From assembly GCA_040285825.1 (NCBI GenBank), contig JAUPSS010000011.1, positions 1,143,798 to 1,207,797 on the forward strand: 64,000 bases of DNA. The letters run 5' to 3'. The stretch is from Eukaryota sp. TZLM1-RC (taxonomy: Eukaryota; Metamonada: BaSk clade). The translations under genes and the position numbers were made by a program. Below, one piece after another: positions 1 through 11,044 of this stretch (the first letter of the stretch is position 1; each line of letters opens with the position of its first letter). Below the pieces are notes generated by a model that searched no databases, was not told the DNA's origin, and saw only the letters and a list, made by a program, of their open reading frames with translations.

Positions 1-236
1 AGCTATCTGGTGGAGGCATTTACCAAGGATCTGTTCGGTGGGAATGATTTTATGACACAAACAGAACAGTGGAATACAACATGGAAAACTTACTGGTTGA
101 GTTTGCTCATGTGTTGAGTGTTGAGTGGAGAGCAACTTTCGATGGTATGGCAGAATGGTCAGTGCAAGAAGCCAGGAAAGGAGAACAGTTCATACTTGGT
201 GCTCACACAGACTGGAAACAAACAGCCTTTGTGTAG
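1..236 (+). pseudogene. UBE2Q-like ubiquitin-conjugating domain, C-terminal fragment (copy 1)
   Basis: This is the 3' part of a frame present four times in the window; the rest lies before the window start. It reads from the PKLSGG loop that precedes the E2 active site to a TAG at 234-236. The active-site cysteine codon seen as TGC in copies 2 and 4 is CGG here (36-38), and the third codon after it is TGA (45-47). Downstream, the frame for ENLLVEF and WSVQEARKGEQF stays open to the natural stop. The UBE2Q assignment rests on my recall of the family's PPF-R--P-LSGG loop, its conserved C-terminal helices and their order. It could be another divergent E2. This copy cannot form the ubiquitin thioester and looks dead. 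Confidence 0.55.
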
Positions 237-862
237 TGTTAATACAGGAAGTTGGGATAAGGTTTTTGTTTCATCAAATATGTAATTGACTAATAATGCG
301 AGTAGTGAGTCTGCCATTGATGAAATGTCACAAACTTTTCAATTTGTGAAAAGTAACTTTGAAGGCTTGTCGAATCTACTTATGCTCTAAGACTTTATGT
401 GCAATTTTACATTACACTTCTACAACCTGGTGGTTTAGGTGTATCAATCGATTATTTTGGAGCTGCAAGGTAGCGATGGTGACAACTAGAAAGCTGTTTA
501 GATAGATTTGCCAACTTGTTTTTCTTAATGTGGATGATCCAAATTTGAAGAGAAATCTTGCTAGATTACACAATATTCAATACACAGTTTGAAATACAGT
601 GTGAATCATTAAATGATGACTTGACAACAATAAAAGAAATATCGTGTAATTGGTCAACACAGTGGTGATCACATGTCCTGGTTGAATCAAATTTTTTAGG
701 CATATTGGAATTTCATTGTTTTCAATAGCCTTGTATGAATTGTTGCTTTTCGTTTCACATAGTAATGTAGAATAACTGATATCTTAATTCCGTGTTAATA
801 GGGCTTTCTGATGAAAAGTATATTGAGTATTTAATCAACAACAACTTTGTTTTGCAAACTTT
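237..862 (+). mobile_element. Decayed RLE3 reverse-transcriptase thumb region (copy 1)
   Basis: No long open frame is present. Short in-register stretches read like the thumb of an R2-type reverse transcriptase: an LRLYVQFYITRLQPGG-like piece near 385-440 and a FGACKVALVTTRKLF-like piece near 458-500. They sit just upstream of the RLE3 endonuclease frame, where such a region belongs. The same stretch precedes the RLE3 endonuclease in the other three copies. The gap between the UBE2Q-like stop and 863 is therefore probably eroded retroelement sequence. Confidence 0.5.
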
Positions 863-1558
863 TTGATTGATCTTGAAGACAGTTGCTCAAGTTGCCTAAT
901 CTCCCAAATTCCCAACATTTATGGCCTTCTTCTGAATGATCACCAATGGACCACTGCAACGAGAATGAGATGTTTTCTATGGCCTTGTTCATTACCAAAT
1001 GATTTAATTTGTCGCTGCAAGAGTGTTGTTACGCTTTCCCATATTTTAAACTGTAAGTATTTCATAACTTATCGCTCAATTGTTCATGACTCAGTTCGTG
1101 ATCAATTATATACCATGTGCAAAAGTTTCAATATAGAGGCATTTATTGAGCCACTAGTACGTAAGCTGTCTTCAGATCAAACTGATGATTCCTTTGGTAA
1201 AAGAAGGGCAGATTTAGTAGCTCCAGGGACCGATGGTGTTCTCATTGTTGTAGATGTTGTCTCAGTTGATGTTTGCAAAAATTCTGCTGCTCGTTTAGTG
1301 TATTCCGCTGATTCGCTGCTGTCTACGCCGAAAAAAGAAGATAAAAAATATGAAGAACCTTTGGCACAATTAGGTAGAGTGGAACATGTGAAATATCAGT
1401 TTGTGCCGTTTGCAATTTCTCATTTTGGCAATATTGGACCTTCAGGGTTGCACTTTTTTGAAAATTTTAAAAAGGTGTTACTGAATAGTTTGTTTGGAAT
1501 TGTGTTAAATTCCAGGAACTTCACCAGTGAGATCGTGAAAGATTGTGAGAGATTGTAG
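863..1558 (+). pseudogene. RLE3 non-LTR retrotransposon: zinc finger and restriction-like endonuclease (copy 1)
   Basis: This frame encodes the C-terminal part of an R2-type non-LTR retrotransposon polyprotein. A CxC-x7-H-x3-C zinc finger (C50, C52, H60, C64) is followed by RRADLVAP and VVDVVSVD, with the two acidic residues (D117, D131) separated by 13 residues. This fits the PD-X12-14-D/E signature of the endonuclease that nicks target DNA for target-primed reverse transcription. The frame opens without an ATG. In all four copies a run of five T at the 5' end separates it from an upstream frame. From about 1487 the sequence leaves RLE3 and runs into flank shared with 22.98 and 38.05 kb. It is the only one of the four zinc-finger copies without a stop after D117. 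Confidence 0.8.
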
Positions 1559-1563
1559 AAAAC

Positions 1564-1591
1564 TAATGAAACTTTTTGTAAAGTTTCATTA
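1564..1591. other. Perfect 12-bp hairpin upstream of ORF147 (copy 1)
   Basis: TAATGAAACTTT and AAAGTTTCATTA flank a four-base loop and form a perfect 12-bp stem. The same hairpin recurs near 23053 and 38141 at the same place before each ORF147 copy. Its role is unknown. It could be a 3'-end or terminator-like structure for the sequence to its left, or a retroelement tail structure. Confidence 0.7.
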
Positions 1592-1727
1592 AAACTATAC
1601 TTTAAAACTAATGAAAGGAATTACTGTCGTAACACAACTCAGACATTATGTAAACAATGAATTTTACATGTTTGACATTAAGAGATATCCTTTTTGATCA
1701 GGTTTTCTACTAGCTTTTATTTCAAGA

Positions 1728-2172
1728 ATGTCTCGTTCTCCACAACTAGGACGTTTCTACTCAAACCATCAAGGTGACTTCAGGACCAAAAAAAACCCGT
1801 AAATTTGTGACATCAGAACTGCCAGGATTTCACCTAGAAGACAAAATCAAAATCAAACTGTATTCTAAAACTATGAGAGATGCACCAGAACGTCTGAACA
1901 AAATGATTTTATGTAAAGAAGAAACAACAGATGCAGTTCACTTTAAATGTCGTCAACTGAGTGCCTTTCCATGGAAGGTAGAACACCATAAAGCATCAGC
2001 AAGCAGAACTACAGAGGAAGTGGTCGAGCTATGGGAACCTAGCTATCAAGAAGTTAGGTTTGTTGAGGATCATGAAGAGGTGTTAAGTGTTGGAGAAAAA
2101 GGAAAGATCATTGAAGAATATGACTCTGAACTAGAAGAACAGTCTTTTGAAGAAGCAGCTGGTATTTCTTGA
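1728..2172 (+). pseudogene. ORF147 hypothetical gene, copy 1, frameshifted
   Basis: This is the first of three copies of a 147-codon gene. The ATG at 1728 (MSRSPQLGRFYSNHQ) matches the intact copy at 38303. A run of eight A after GGACC, against seven in the other copies, shifts the frame near 1787. The remaining 130 or so codons continue in another frame to TGA at 2170-2172. The protein is basic in its first half and ends in an acidic tail (EEYDSELEEQSFEEAAG). I recognise no family, signal peptide or membrane segment. The coding appearance survives across three copies, which suggests a real gene. The extra A may be a sequencing error. Confidence 0.55.
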
Positions 2173-2450
2173 AAACCATTCTCATCAGTGATTTTGTCTG
2201 TATTATGATGCTTAATAGAACAAATGACATGGAATTTTAGTATAAAGGATCATGGATTGAGTCTATTTTTGATGGTTACTGAAGCAATTATTTTATAAAA
2301 GTAATTGAGGGAATGCTTTTCATTATCTTTTGATATATAATTTTTGAACAAAAATGGTCTTTTAAAAATCATCACAGATATTGAGACTTTGTCTCTAGTA
2401 ATCAAGAGAGAAACCATAATATAATAAAAAATAAATCAATAATAGAAAAA
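2173..2450. other. ORF147 3' flank, no gene seen
   Basis: This AT-rich non-coding stretch is shared with 23659-23930, 38747-39030 and, in part, 49620-49793. It ends in an A-rich run that borders the RLE1 5' truncation points in all these loci. I see no open frame or structured RNA in it. Confidence 0.6.
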
Positions 2451-4135
2451 AAAGTTAAATCGATTCTGTCAGGTATTTTGGAAAAAATCGAAGAGCAATA
2501 TGTGTGTGTATTCATATATGTGCTTATGCAGATGATTTATCACTTATTGGCCCTTTGTCTCTTTTACAACACGGTTTACAGCATTTTGTTTTTCTGGCCA
2601 AACAAATAGGGTTAGACATTAAATTGCCCAAGTGTTTCATTATTGGTAATCAACATGCGGAGGTGGTATTTAAAGAAACTTTTATCAAATACGTTGATTA
2701 CGAGGAAGATGCTATTCGGTTTCTTGGATCTTATTTTGGAAATAGTGAAAAAGTTAAATCGATTTTGTCAGGTATTTTGGAAAAAATCGAAGAGCAACTT
2801 TTGGCAATTCAAGATCTACAAATTGACAAACATTTAGCGTTTTCGGTCCTCAATGTGTGTTTTGGATCAAAAATTAATCATCTTCTTCGTTCTTTATCTC
2901 CCACAATTTCTCATGATTTTGCACGTCAATTCAATACTTTGAGAACAAATTTTTTAGGAAATTTAGTAGAAGTTTGTCCATCTAAAATTCCTTATCATGC
3001 ATTTTTTAGTCCTAAATTTGGTGGAGTTGGTTTTTCAAAAGCAGAATATTTATGCAAAAGTGCTTTTATTGGTGGTATGACAAATTTTCTTTTTGAATGG
3101 AAACTTCGTTTTGATCATATTCCTTTAAATGAATCACATCCTTTATTCATTTCTCTTGAAAAAATGGTGCAAGAACTACCTGTTGATATTTGGAATAAGA
3201 GTTTTCCTTCAAGTTTGCCTGCTGTGCCTTCGAGATCTTTCACCAACCTTCATCTTGCTGTTGTGAAATTACAGAAGTCTGTTCTTATTGGTTTTGAAGA
3301 CCTGGATTTTTCTAAACGACTTAGTGTGACTAAGATTAATAATCCCGTCTTTGCTGCCTTTTTAGCAGACATTCAGAACTGTAATAGTTTAATATCTCAG
3401 CAACCAAGGCCATTTGGTCTTCACTTAACAAATGGAGCTTGGAAACAAAACATGCGGTTGAGATTAGGGATGTATCCAAGTGGTCTTTTGGACAATTCTT
3501 ATTGTATTTGTAACAAAAAACCTACTGCCAATTTTCGTCATATTGTGAGCTGCAAGAAATTTCTCCAATATCGGTCAGTTCTTCATAATGCCGTTCGTGA
3601 TGTGACATATGAGATGTTCAAGTGTTACAATTTTAGTTGCAAAGTAGAACCTTTGTTGAAGCATTATAGTGATGATAATCTTTTTAATTCACGTCGAGGT
3701 GATTTAATTGCTCCATTTGTGGATTCCTCTCAAGTTGTTGTTGATTTCACTACAGTTGATCCCTTTGCTTTGGTTTATCGCGATGATGTTTTACTTAGTA
3801 CTAATGGCCATTTAAACAAGGCTGAAGATCGTAAGAGAGATAAATATACTGAGATATTAAATGATTTAAATAAGAACCTTTATTCGAAGTTTTCGTTTGT
3901 TCCTTTTGCCTTTTCGATTTTTGGCAACATTGGACAATCCGCCATGAATTTCATCAATGATTTTGGTAATTTATGTCGTTCAAGTGGTAAGAATTTTGCA
4001 GAGAATTTATGGAAAAATCGTATCATTTTCGCTTTGTACAGAAGTGTTCCCAAGTACTTGAGTTTAATGATGTCTAAACTTTATAAGGATTCATCAAGAG
4101 TTGGCGTGGAGAATTTAGTTTCTTATGTGTTTTAG
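2451..4135 (+). mobile_element. RLE1 retrotransposon, array unit 1, 5'-truncated with internal rearrangement
   Basis: A short RLE1 piece (2451-2498, the VKSILSGILEKIEEQ-coding region) is followed by an 11-bp filler. An earlier part of the same element then starts at 2510 (IHICAYADDLSLIG), so the order of the RT parts is inverted. From 2504 the frame stays open for 543 codons to TAG at 4133-4135, but it has no ATG in frame at its start. It retains the YADD catalytic box, RT thumb, CIC...HIVSC zinc finger and RRGDL-X-VVVDF endonuclease. RT motif A and the GVKQGDPLGP box are missing, so it could not encode an active polymerase. Confidence 0.85.
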
Positions 4136-4196
4136 TTTGTTTTGTTTTTATTTGATTCTTTATATAAAATTTAATAAAAAATAAATAAATTTTTTT

Positions 4197-6166
4197 CCGT
4201 CCTTATCAGTTCGCTATCGGAATTCCTGATGGCACAACATGTGCTGCGTTGTGTACAGATTTACTTTTCAATCAAAAAGGCGAAAATTATTTATTGAACA
4301 TTGATTTTAAAAATGCTTTCAACTCGGTTTTTCTCCAGTATTTTGTAAGAACTTGAACTACACTATCCTCCACTTTTGCCGTATTTTAAATTGATGTATG
4401 GATCACCCTCTAACTTAATTTTTCATTCTGAGAATATTGTTTCGTCAAGAGGGGTCAAACAAGGGGATCCATTGGGTCCATTCTTCTTTTGCTTAGCACT
4501 GCAATCAGTTTTGGTAAAATTTAAGTCGGATTTTCCTGACATTCATATATGTGCTTATGCAGATGATTTATCACTTATTGGCCCTTTGTCTCTTTTACAA
4601 CACGGTTTACAGCATTTTGTTTTTCTGGCCAAACAAATAGATTTAGACATTAAATTGCCCAAGTGTTTCATTATTGGTAATCAACATGCGGAGGTGGTAT
4701 TTAAAGAAACTTTTATCAAATACGTTGATTACGAGGAAGATGCTATTCGGTTTCTTGGATCTTATTTTGGAAATAGTGAAAAAGTTAAATCGATTTTGTC
4801 AGGTATTTTGGAAAAAATCGAAGAGCAACTTTTGGCAATTCAAGATCTACAAATTGACAAACATTTAGCGTTTTCGGTCCTCAATGTGTGTTTTGGATCA
4901 AAAATTAATCATCTTCTTCGTTCTTTATCTCCCACAATTTCTCATGATTTTGCATGTCAATTCAATACTTTGAGAACAAATTTTTTAGGAAATTTAGTAG
5001 AAGTTTGTCCATCTAAAATTCCTTATCATGCATTTTTTAGTCCTAAATTTGGTGGAGTTGGTTTTTCAAAAGCAGAATATTTATGCAAAAGTGGTTTTAT
5101 TGGTGGTATGACAAATTTTCTTTTTGAATGGAAACTTCGTTTTGATCATATTCCTTTAAATGAATCACATCCTTTATTCATTTCTCTTGAAAAAATGGTG
5201 CAAGAACTACCTGTTGATATTTGGAATAAGAGTTTTCCTTCAAGTTTGCCTGCTGTGCCTTCGAGATCTTTCACCAACCTTCATCTTGCTGTTGTGAAAT
5301 TACAGAAGTCTGTTCTTATTGGTTTTGAAGACCTGGATTTTTCTAAACGACTTAGTGTGACTAAGATTAATAATCCCGTCTTTGCTGCCTTTTTAGCAGA
5401 CATTCAGAACTGTACTAGTTTAATATCTCAGCAACCAAGGCCATTTGGTCTTCACTTAACAAATGGAGCTTGGAAACAAAACATGCGGTTGAGATTAGGG
5501 ATGTATCCAAGTGGTCTTTTGGACAATTCTTATTGTATTTGTAACAAAAAACCTACTGCCAATTTTCGTCATATTGTGAGCTGCAAGAAATTTCTCCAAT
5601 ATCGGTCAGTTCTTCATAATGCCGTTCGTGATGTGACATATGAGATGTTCAAGTGTTACAATTTTAGTTGCAAAGTAGAACCTTTGTTGAAGCATTATAG
5701 TGATGATAATCTTTTTAATTCACGTCGAGGTGATTTAATTGCTCCATTTGTGGATTCCTCTCAAGTTGTTGTTGATTTCACTACAGTTGATCCCTTTGCT
5801 TTGGTTTATCGCGATGATGTTTTACTTAGTACTAATGGCCATTTAAACAAGGCTGAAGATCGTAAGAGAGATAAATATACTGAGATATTAAATGATTTAA
5901 ATAAGAACCTTTATTCGAAGTTTTCGTTTGTTCCTTTTGCCTTTTCGATTTTTGGCAACATTGGACAATCCGCCATAAATTTCATCAATGATTTTGGTAA
6001 TTTATGTCGTTCAAGTGGTAAGAATTTTGCAGAGAATTTATGGAAAAATCGTATCATTTTCGCTTTGTACAGAAGTGTTCCCAAGTACTTGAGTTTAATG
6101 ATGTCTAAACTTTATAAGGATTCATCAAGAGTTGGCGTGGAGAATTTAGTTTCTTATGTGTTTTAG
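4197..6166 (+). mobile_element. RLE1 retrotransposon, array unit 2: best-preserved RT-endonuclease copy
   Basis: The unit begins at CCGTCCTTATCAG with RT motifs 1-2 (FRPYQFAIGIPDG, then NIDFKNAFNSV with catalytic Asp codon 4303-4305). It goes out of frame near 4336 through a 2-bp deletion and reopens as a 595-residue frame at 4376. In that frame GVKQGDPLGP is at 26-35, YADD at 61-64, the zinc finger at C386, C388, H398 and C402, and the endonuclease at R450-G-D452 and D466 (13 residues apart). K499 and Y500 are candidate Lys/Tyr of the core. R2-clade proteins use these parts for target-primed reverse transcription. The N-terminal DNA-binding region is absent, so the copy is 5'-truncated. The stop is TAG at 6164-6166. 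Confidence 0.88.
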
Positions 6167-6227
6167 TTTGTTTTGTTTTTATTTGATTCTTTATATAAAA
6201 TTTAATAAAAAATAAATAAATTTTTTT

Positions 6228-8211
6228 CCGTCCTTATCAGTTCGCTATCGGAATTCCTGATGGCACAACATGTGCTGCGTTGTGTACAGATTTACTTTTA
6301 ATCAAAAAGGCGAAAATTATTTATTGAACATTGATTTTAAAAATGCTTTCAACTCGGTTTTTCTCCAGTATTTTGTAAGAACTTGAACTACACTATCCTC
6401 CACTTTTGCCGTATTTTAAATTGATGTATGGATCACCCTCTAACTTAATTTTTCATTCTGAGAATATTGTTTCGTCAAGAGGGGTCAAACAAGGGGATCC
6501 ATTGGGTCCATTCTTTTTTTGCTTAGCACTGCAATCAGTTTTGGTAAAAATTTAAGTCGGATTTTCCTGACATTCATATATGTGCTTATGCAGATGATTT
6601 ATCACTTATTGGCCCTTTGTCTCTTTTTACAACACGGTTTACAGCATTCTGTTTTTTTCTGGCCAAACAAATAGGGTTAGACATTAAATTGCCCAAGTGT
6701 TTCATTATTGGTAATCAACATGCGGAGGTGGTATTTAAAGAAACTTTTATCAAATACGTTGATTACGAGGAAGATGCTATTCGGTTTCTTGGATCTTATT
6801 TTGGAAATAGTGAAAAAGTTAAATCGATTTTGTCAGGTATTTTGGAAAAAATCGAAGAGCAACTTTTGGCAATTCAAGATCTACAAATTGACAAACATTT
6901 AGCGTTTTCGGTCCTCAATGTGTGTTTTGGATCAAAAATTAATCATCTTCTTCGTTCTTTATCTCCCACAATTTCTCATGATTTTGCATGTCAATTCAAT
7001 ACTTTGAGAACAAATTTTTTAGAAAATTTAGTAGAAATTTGTCCATCTAAAATTCCTTATCATGCATTTTTTAGTCCTAAATTTGGTGGAGTTGGTTTTT
7101 CAAAAGCAGAATATTTACGCAAAAGTGGTTTTATTGGTGGTATGACAAATTTTTCTTTTTTGAATGGAAACTTCGTTTTGATCATATTCCTTTAAATGAA
7201 TCACATCCTTTATTCATTTCTCTTGAAAAAAATGGTGCAAGAACTACCTGTTGATATTTGGAATAAGAGTTTTTCCTTCAAGTTTGCCTGCTGTGCCTTC
7301 GAGATCTTTCACCAACCTTCATCTTGCTGTTGTGAAATTACAGAAGTCTGTTCTTATTGGTTTTGAAGACCTGGATTTTTCTAAACGACTTAGTGTGACT
7401 AAGATTAATAATCCCGTCTTTGCTGCCTTTTTAGCAGACATTCAGAACTGTACTAGTTTAATATCTCAGCAACCAAGGCCATTTGGTCTTCACTTAACAA
7501 ATGGAGCTTGGAAACAAAACATGCGGTTGAGATTAGGGATGTATCCAAGTGGTCTTTTGGACAATTCTTATTGTATTTGTAACAAAAAAACCTACTGCCA
7601 ATTTTTCGTCATATTGTGAGCTGCAAGAAATTTCTCCAATATCGGTCAGTTCTTCATAATGCCGTTCGTGATGTGACATATGAGATGTTCAAGTGTTACA
7701 ATTTTAGTTGCAAAGTAGAACCTTTGTTGAAGCATTATAGTGATGATAATCTTTTTTTAATTCACGTCGAGGTGATTTAATTGCTCCATTTGTGGATTCC
7801 TCTCAAGTTGTTGTTGATTTCACTACAGTTGATCCCTTTGCTTTGGTTTATCGCGATGATGTTTTTACTTAGTACTAATGGCCATTTAAAACAAGGCTGA
7901 AGATCGTAAGAGAGATAAATATACTGAGATATTAAATGATTTAAATAAGAACCTTTATTCGAAGTTTTTCGTTTGTTCCTTTTGCCTTTTCGATTTTTGG
8001 CAACATTGGACAATCCGCCATAAATTTCATCAATGATTTTGGTAATTTATGTCGTTCAAGTGGTAAGAATTTTGCAGAGAATTTATGGAAAAATCGTATC
8101 ATTTTCGCTTTGTACAGAAGTGTTCCCAAGTACTTGAGTTTAATGATGTCTAAACTTTATAAGGATTCATCAAGAGTTGGCGTGGAGAATTTAGTTTCTT
8201 ATGTGTTTTAG
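6228..8211 (+). mobile_element. RLE1 retrotransposon, array unit 3, many homopolymer frameshifts
   Basis: It is nearly identical to unit 2 but broken by a series of single-base gains in A or T runs. Examples are near 6545, 6625, 7150, 7225, 7270, 7586, 7605, 7750, 7862, 7890 and 7966. The longest surviving frames are 6617-7195 and 7251-7619. All motifs of unit 2 can be followed by switching frame. The lesions are one-directional and confined to runs, which suggests unpolished long-read sequence rather than ordinary decay. Confidence 0.85.
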
Positions 8212-8273
8212 TTTGTTTTGTTTTTATTTGATTCTTTATATAAAATTTAATAAAAAAATAAATAAATTTTTTT

Positions 8274-10163
8274 CCGTCCTTATCAGTTCGCTATCGGAAT
8301 TCCTGATGGCACAACATGTGCTGCGTTGTGTACAGATTTACTTTTAATCAAAAAGGCGAAAATTATTTATTGAACATTGATTTTAAAAATGCTTTCAACT
8401 CGGTTTTTCTCCAGTATTTTGTAAGAACTTGAACTACACTATCCTCCACTTTTGCCGTATTTTAAATTGATGTATGGATCACCCTCTAACTTAATTTTTC
8501 ATTCTGAGAATATTGTTTCGTCAAGAGGGGTCAAACAAGGGGATCCATTGGGTCCATTCTTTTTTTGCTTAGCACTGCAATCAGTTTTGGTAAAATTTAA
8601 GTCGGATTTTCCTGACATTCATATATGTGCTTATGCAGATGATTTATCACTTATTGGCCCTTTGTCTCTTTTACAACACGGTTTACAGCATTTTGTTTTT
8701 CTGGCCAAACAAATAGGGTTAGACATTAAATTGCCCAAGTGTTTCATTATTGGTAATCAACATGCGGAGGTGGTATTTAAAGAAACTTTTATCAAATACG
8801 TTGATTACGAGGAAGATGCTATTCGGTTTCTTGGATCTTATTTTGGAAATAGTGAAAAAGTTAAATCGATTCTGTCAGGTATTTTGGAAAAAATCGAAGA
8901 GCAACTTTTGGTTATTCAAGATTTAAAAATTGACAAACATTTAGCGTTTTCGGTCCTAAATGTGTGTTTTGGATCAAAAATTAATCATCTTCTTCGTTCT
9001 TTATCTCCCACAATTTCTCATGATTTTGCACGTCAATTCAATTCTTGGAGAACAGATTTCTTAGGAAATTTAGTAGAAATTTGTCCATCTAAAATTCCTT
9101 ATCATGCATTTTTTAGTCCTAAATTTGGTGAAGTTGGTTTTTCAAAAGCAGAGTATTTATGCAAGAGTGCTTTTATTGGTGGTATGAGAAATTTTCTTTT
9201 TGAATGGAAACATCGTTTTGAACATATTCCTCTAAATGAATCAAATCCTTTATTAATTTCTCTTGAAAAAATGGTGCAAGAACTACCTGTTGATGTTTGG
9301 AATAGGAGTTTTCCTTCAAGTTTGCATGCTGTGCCTTCGAGATCTTTCACCAATCTTCATCTTGCTGTTGTAAAATTACAGAAGTCTTTTCTTATTGGTT
9401 TTGAAGACCTAGATTTTTTAAACGACTTAGTATGACTATGATTAATAATCCGTCTTTGCTGCCTTTTTATCAGACATTCAGAACTGTACTAGTTTAATAT
9501 CTCAGCAACCAAGGTCATTTGGTCTTCGCTTAACAAATGAAGCATGGAAACAAAACATGCGGTTGAGATTAGGGATGTATCCAAGTGGTCTTTTGGATAA
9601 TTCTTATTGCATTTGTAACATAAAACCTACTGCCAATTTCCGTCATATTGTGAGCTGTAGAAAATTTCTCCAATATAGGTCAGTTCTTCATAATGCAGTT
9701 TGTGATGTGGCATATGAGATGTTTAAGTGTTACAATTGTTAGTTGCAAAGTAGAACCGTTGTTGAAGCATTATAGCGATAATAATCTATATAATTCATGT
9801 CGAGGTGATTTAATTGCTCCTTTTCTGGAGTCCTCCCAAGTTGTTGTTGATTTCACTACAGTTGAAACCTTCGCTTTTATTTATCGTGATGATGTTTTAC
9901 CTAGTGCTAATGGTCATTTAAACAAGGCTGAAGATGGTGAAAAGGATAAATATACTGAGATATTAAATGATTTAAATAAGAATCATTACTCAAAGTTTTC
10001 GTTTGTTCCATTTGCCTTTTCTATTTTTGTCAACATTGGACAGTTCGCCTTGCATCTTATCAATGATTTTGGTAATTTGTGTCGTTCAAGTGGTAACAAT
10101 TTTCGCTGTATACAGAAGCGCTCCCAAATAATTTTGTTTCTTATGTGCTTTAGTGTGATTTGA
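8274..10163 (+). mobile_element. RLE1 retrotransposon, array unit 4, diverged 3' half
   Basis: The 5' half matches units 2 and 3 and keeps GVKQGDPLGP and YADD in a frame from 8452 to 9435. From about 8870 the sequence switches to a diverged subtype (for example LLVIQDLKID, WRTDFLGN, ESNPLLISL) shared with the copies at 39-40 kb. A lost C near 9416 shifts the frame. The zinc finger (9557-9742) and endonuclease (9693-10163) continue in other frames. The 3' end is the short form ending ...NNFRCIQKRSQIILF. The switch of subtype inside the unit suggests recombination between RLE1 copies. Confidence 0.8.
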
Positions 10164-10936
10164 TTCTGGGTAGAAAATCAATATTGTTGTTAAAAATACC
10201 CGAATGTCCCTCTGTTTATAAACTTTTGTTAAAAGACAATGAATGGCTTCTAAACATGCGTTTTCGTTGTTTTCTGTGGCCAAACAATTTGCCCAATCAT
10301 TTAACTTGTAAATGTGGTAAACCTCTTTTGTTTACTCATCTTTGGAACTGTAAACATTTCATTACGTATAGAAGCAAAGTGCATAATAACGTCAGGGACC
10401 AAATTTATGTAATGTGTAAATCATATCGTGTAGATTCCTTTTTAGAACCGCTGTTATCAAAATTAATTCTTGATGATCCCAATATTGATAGTACGCGTTA
10501 CAACAGAGCTTCTATGGGTTTGACTAGAGGTGATCTAGTTGTTCCCGGTTTAAATGGTAGTTTGACTATTTTGGACGCCATGTCTATTGACCCTTGTAAT
10601 TCCTCTAACGTACATTTCATTAACTCGGATGTAAATAATCCTCTTCTGACAGGCGAAAAATATAAAATTGCTAAATATGCGAAACCCATTTCCTCGGTTA
10701 ATGAAAATTCTCATGCCCAATTTAATTTATGTCCATTTGTTTTTTCTTTGCTTGGATCTCTAGGTAAGGCTGCTATGGCTTTCCTTGAGGATTTTGTTGT
10801 AGTTGTAAAGGAAAGAACTGGAAGAATTTTCAATCGTGTTTACTGGCAAAACAGGATTGTATTTTCTATTTTTAAGGGAATGGTAACACTAATTTCTGAT
10901 TCACTATCTTCTTTTGGGAAATTTTCTGAATCTTAA
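10160..10936 (+). mobile_element. RLE2 retrotransposon 3' fragment: zinc finger and endonuclease (copy 1)
   Basis: This 258-codon frame abuts the end of RLE1 unit 4 and encodes the C-terminal part of a second R2-like family. The zinc finger is CKC-x7-H-x3-C (C50, C52, H60, C64). The endonuclease reads TRGDLVVPG...ILDAMSIDP, with D125 and D139 separated by 13 residues. It keeps a 14-residue segment (FLEDFVVVV region) that the copies at 29 and 55 kb have lost in frame. The frame stops at TAA 10934-10936, where the other copies read a leucine codon. No RT region is present, so the fragment is strongly 5'-truncated. Confidence 0.82.
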
Positions 10937-11044
10937 GCGATTAATTGTTTTGATGTGGGGGAGGCAGGTTTTGAGGGTGTGGAGATTTCATTGTGTATTT
11001 CATATTTGTTGTTGAATAAAAATAAAATAATTGAAAAAAAAAAT
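10937..11044 (+). promoter_or_regulatory. RLE2 3' tail with poly(A)-type signals
   Basis: The RLE2 3' flank carries overlapping AATAAA motifs in GAATAAAAATAAAATAATTG (about 11014-11033), followed by a run of A. The same tail follows the other RLE2 copies. It probably marks the retroelement's 3' end. Confidence 0.5.

Noticed and set aside
2643-2837. A 64-codon frame starting MVINMRRWYLKK, repeated at 4674, 6708 and 24414
   Set aside because: It is an alternative frame inside the RLE1 reverse transcriptase and copies along with the element; no independent evidence.
4197-6166. Group II intron or retron reverse transcriptase
   Set aside because: The C-terminal CxC...HxxxC finger and D-X13-D endonuclease are those of RLE-bearing non-LTR retrotransposons. 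No intron RNA structure or maturase domain is seen.
7777-8129. Minus-strand frames opposite the RLE1 endonuclease (also 12004, 13219, 48988, 50920)
   Set aside because: Antisense shadows of the RLE1 3' end that recur wherever that end occurs.
2451-10936. LTR retrotransposon or endogenous retrovirus
   Set aside because: No long terminal repeats, gag, protease or integrase. The repeats are whole-element tandem copies.
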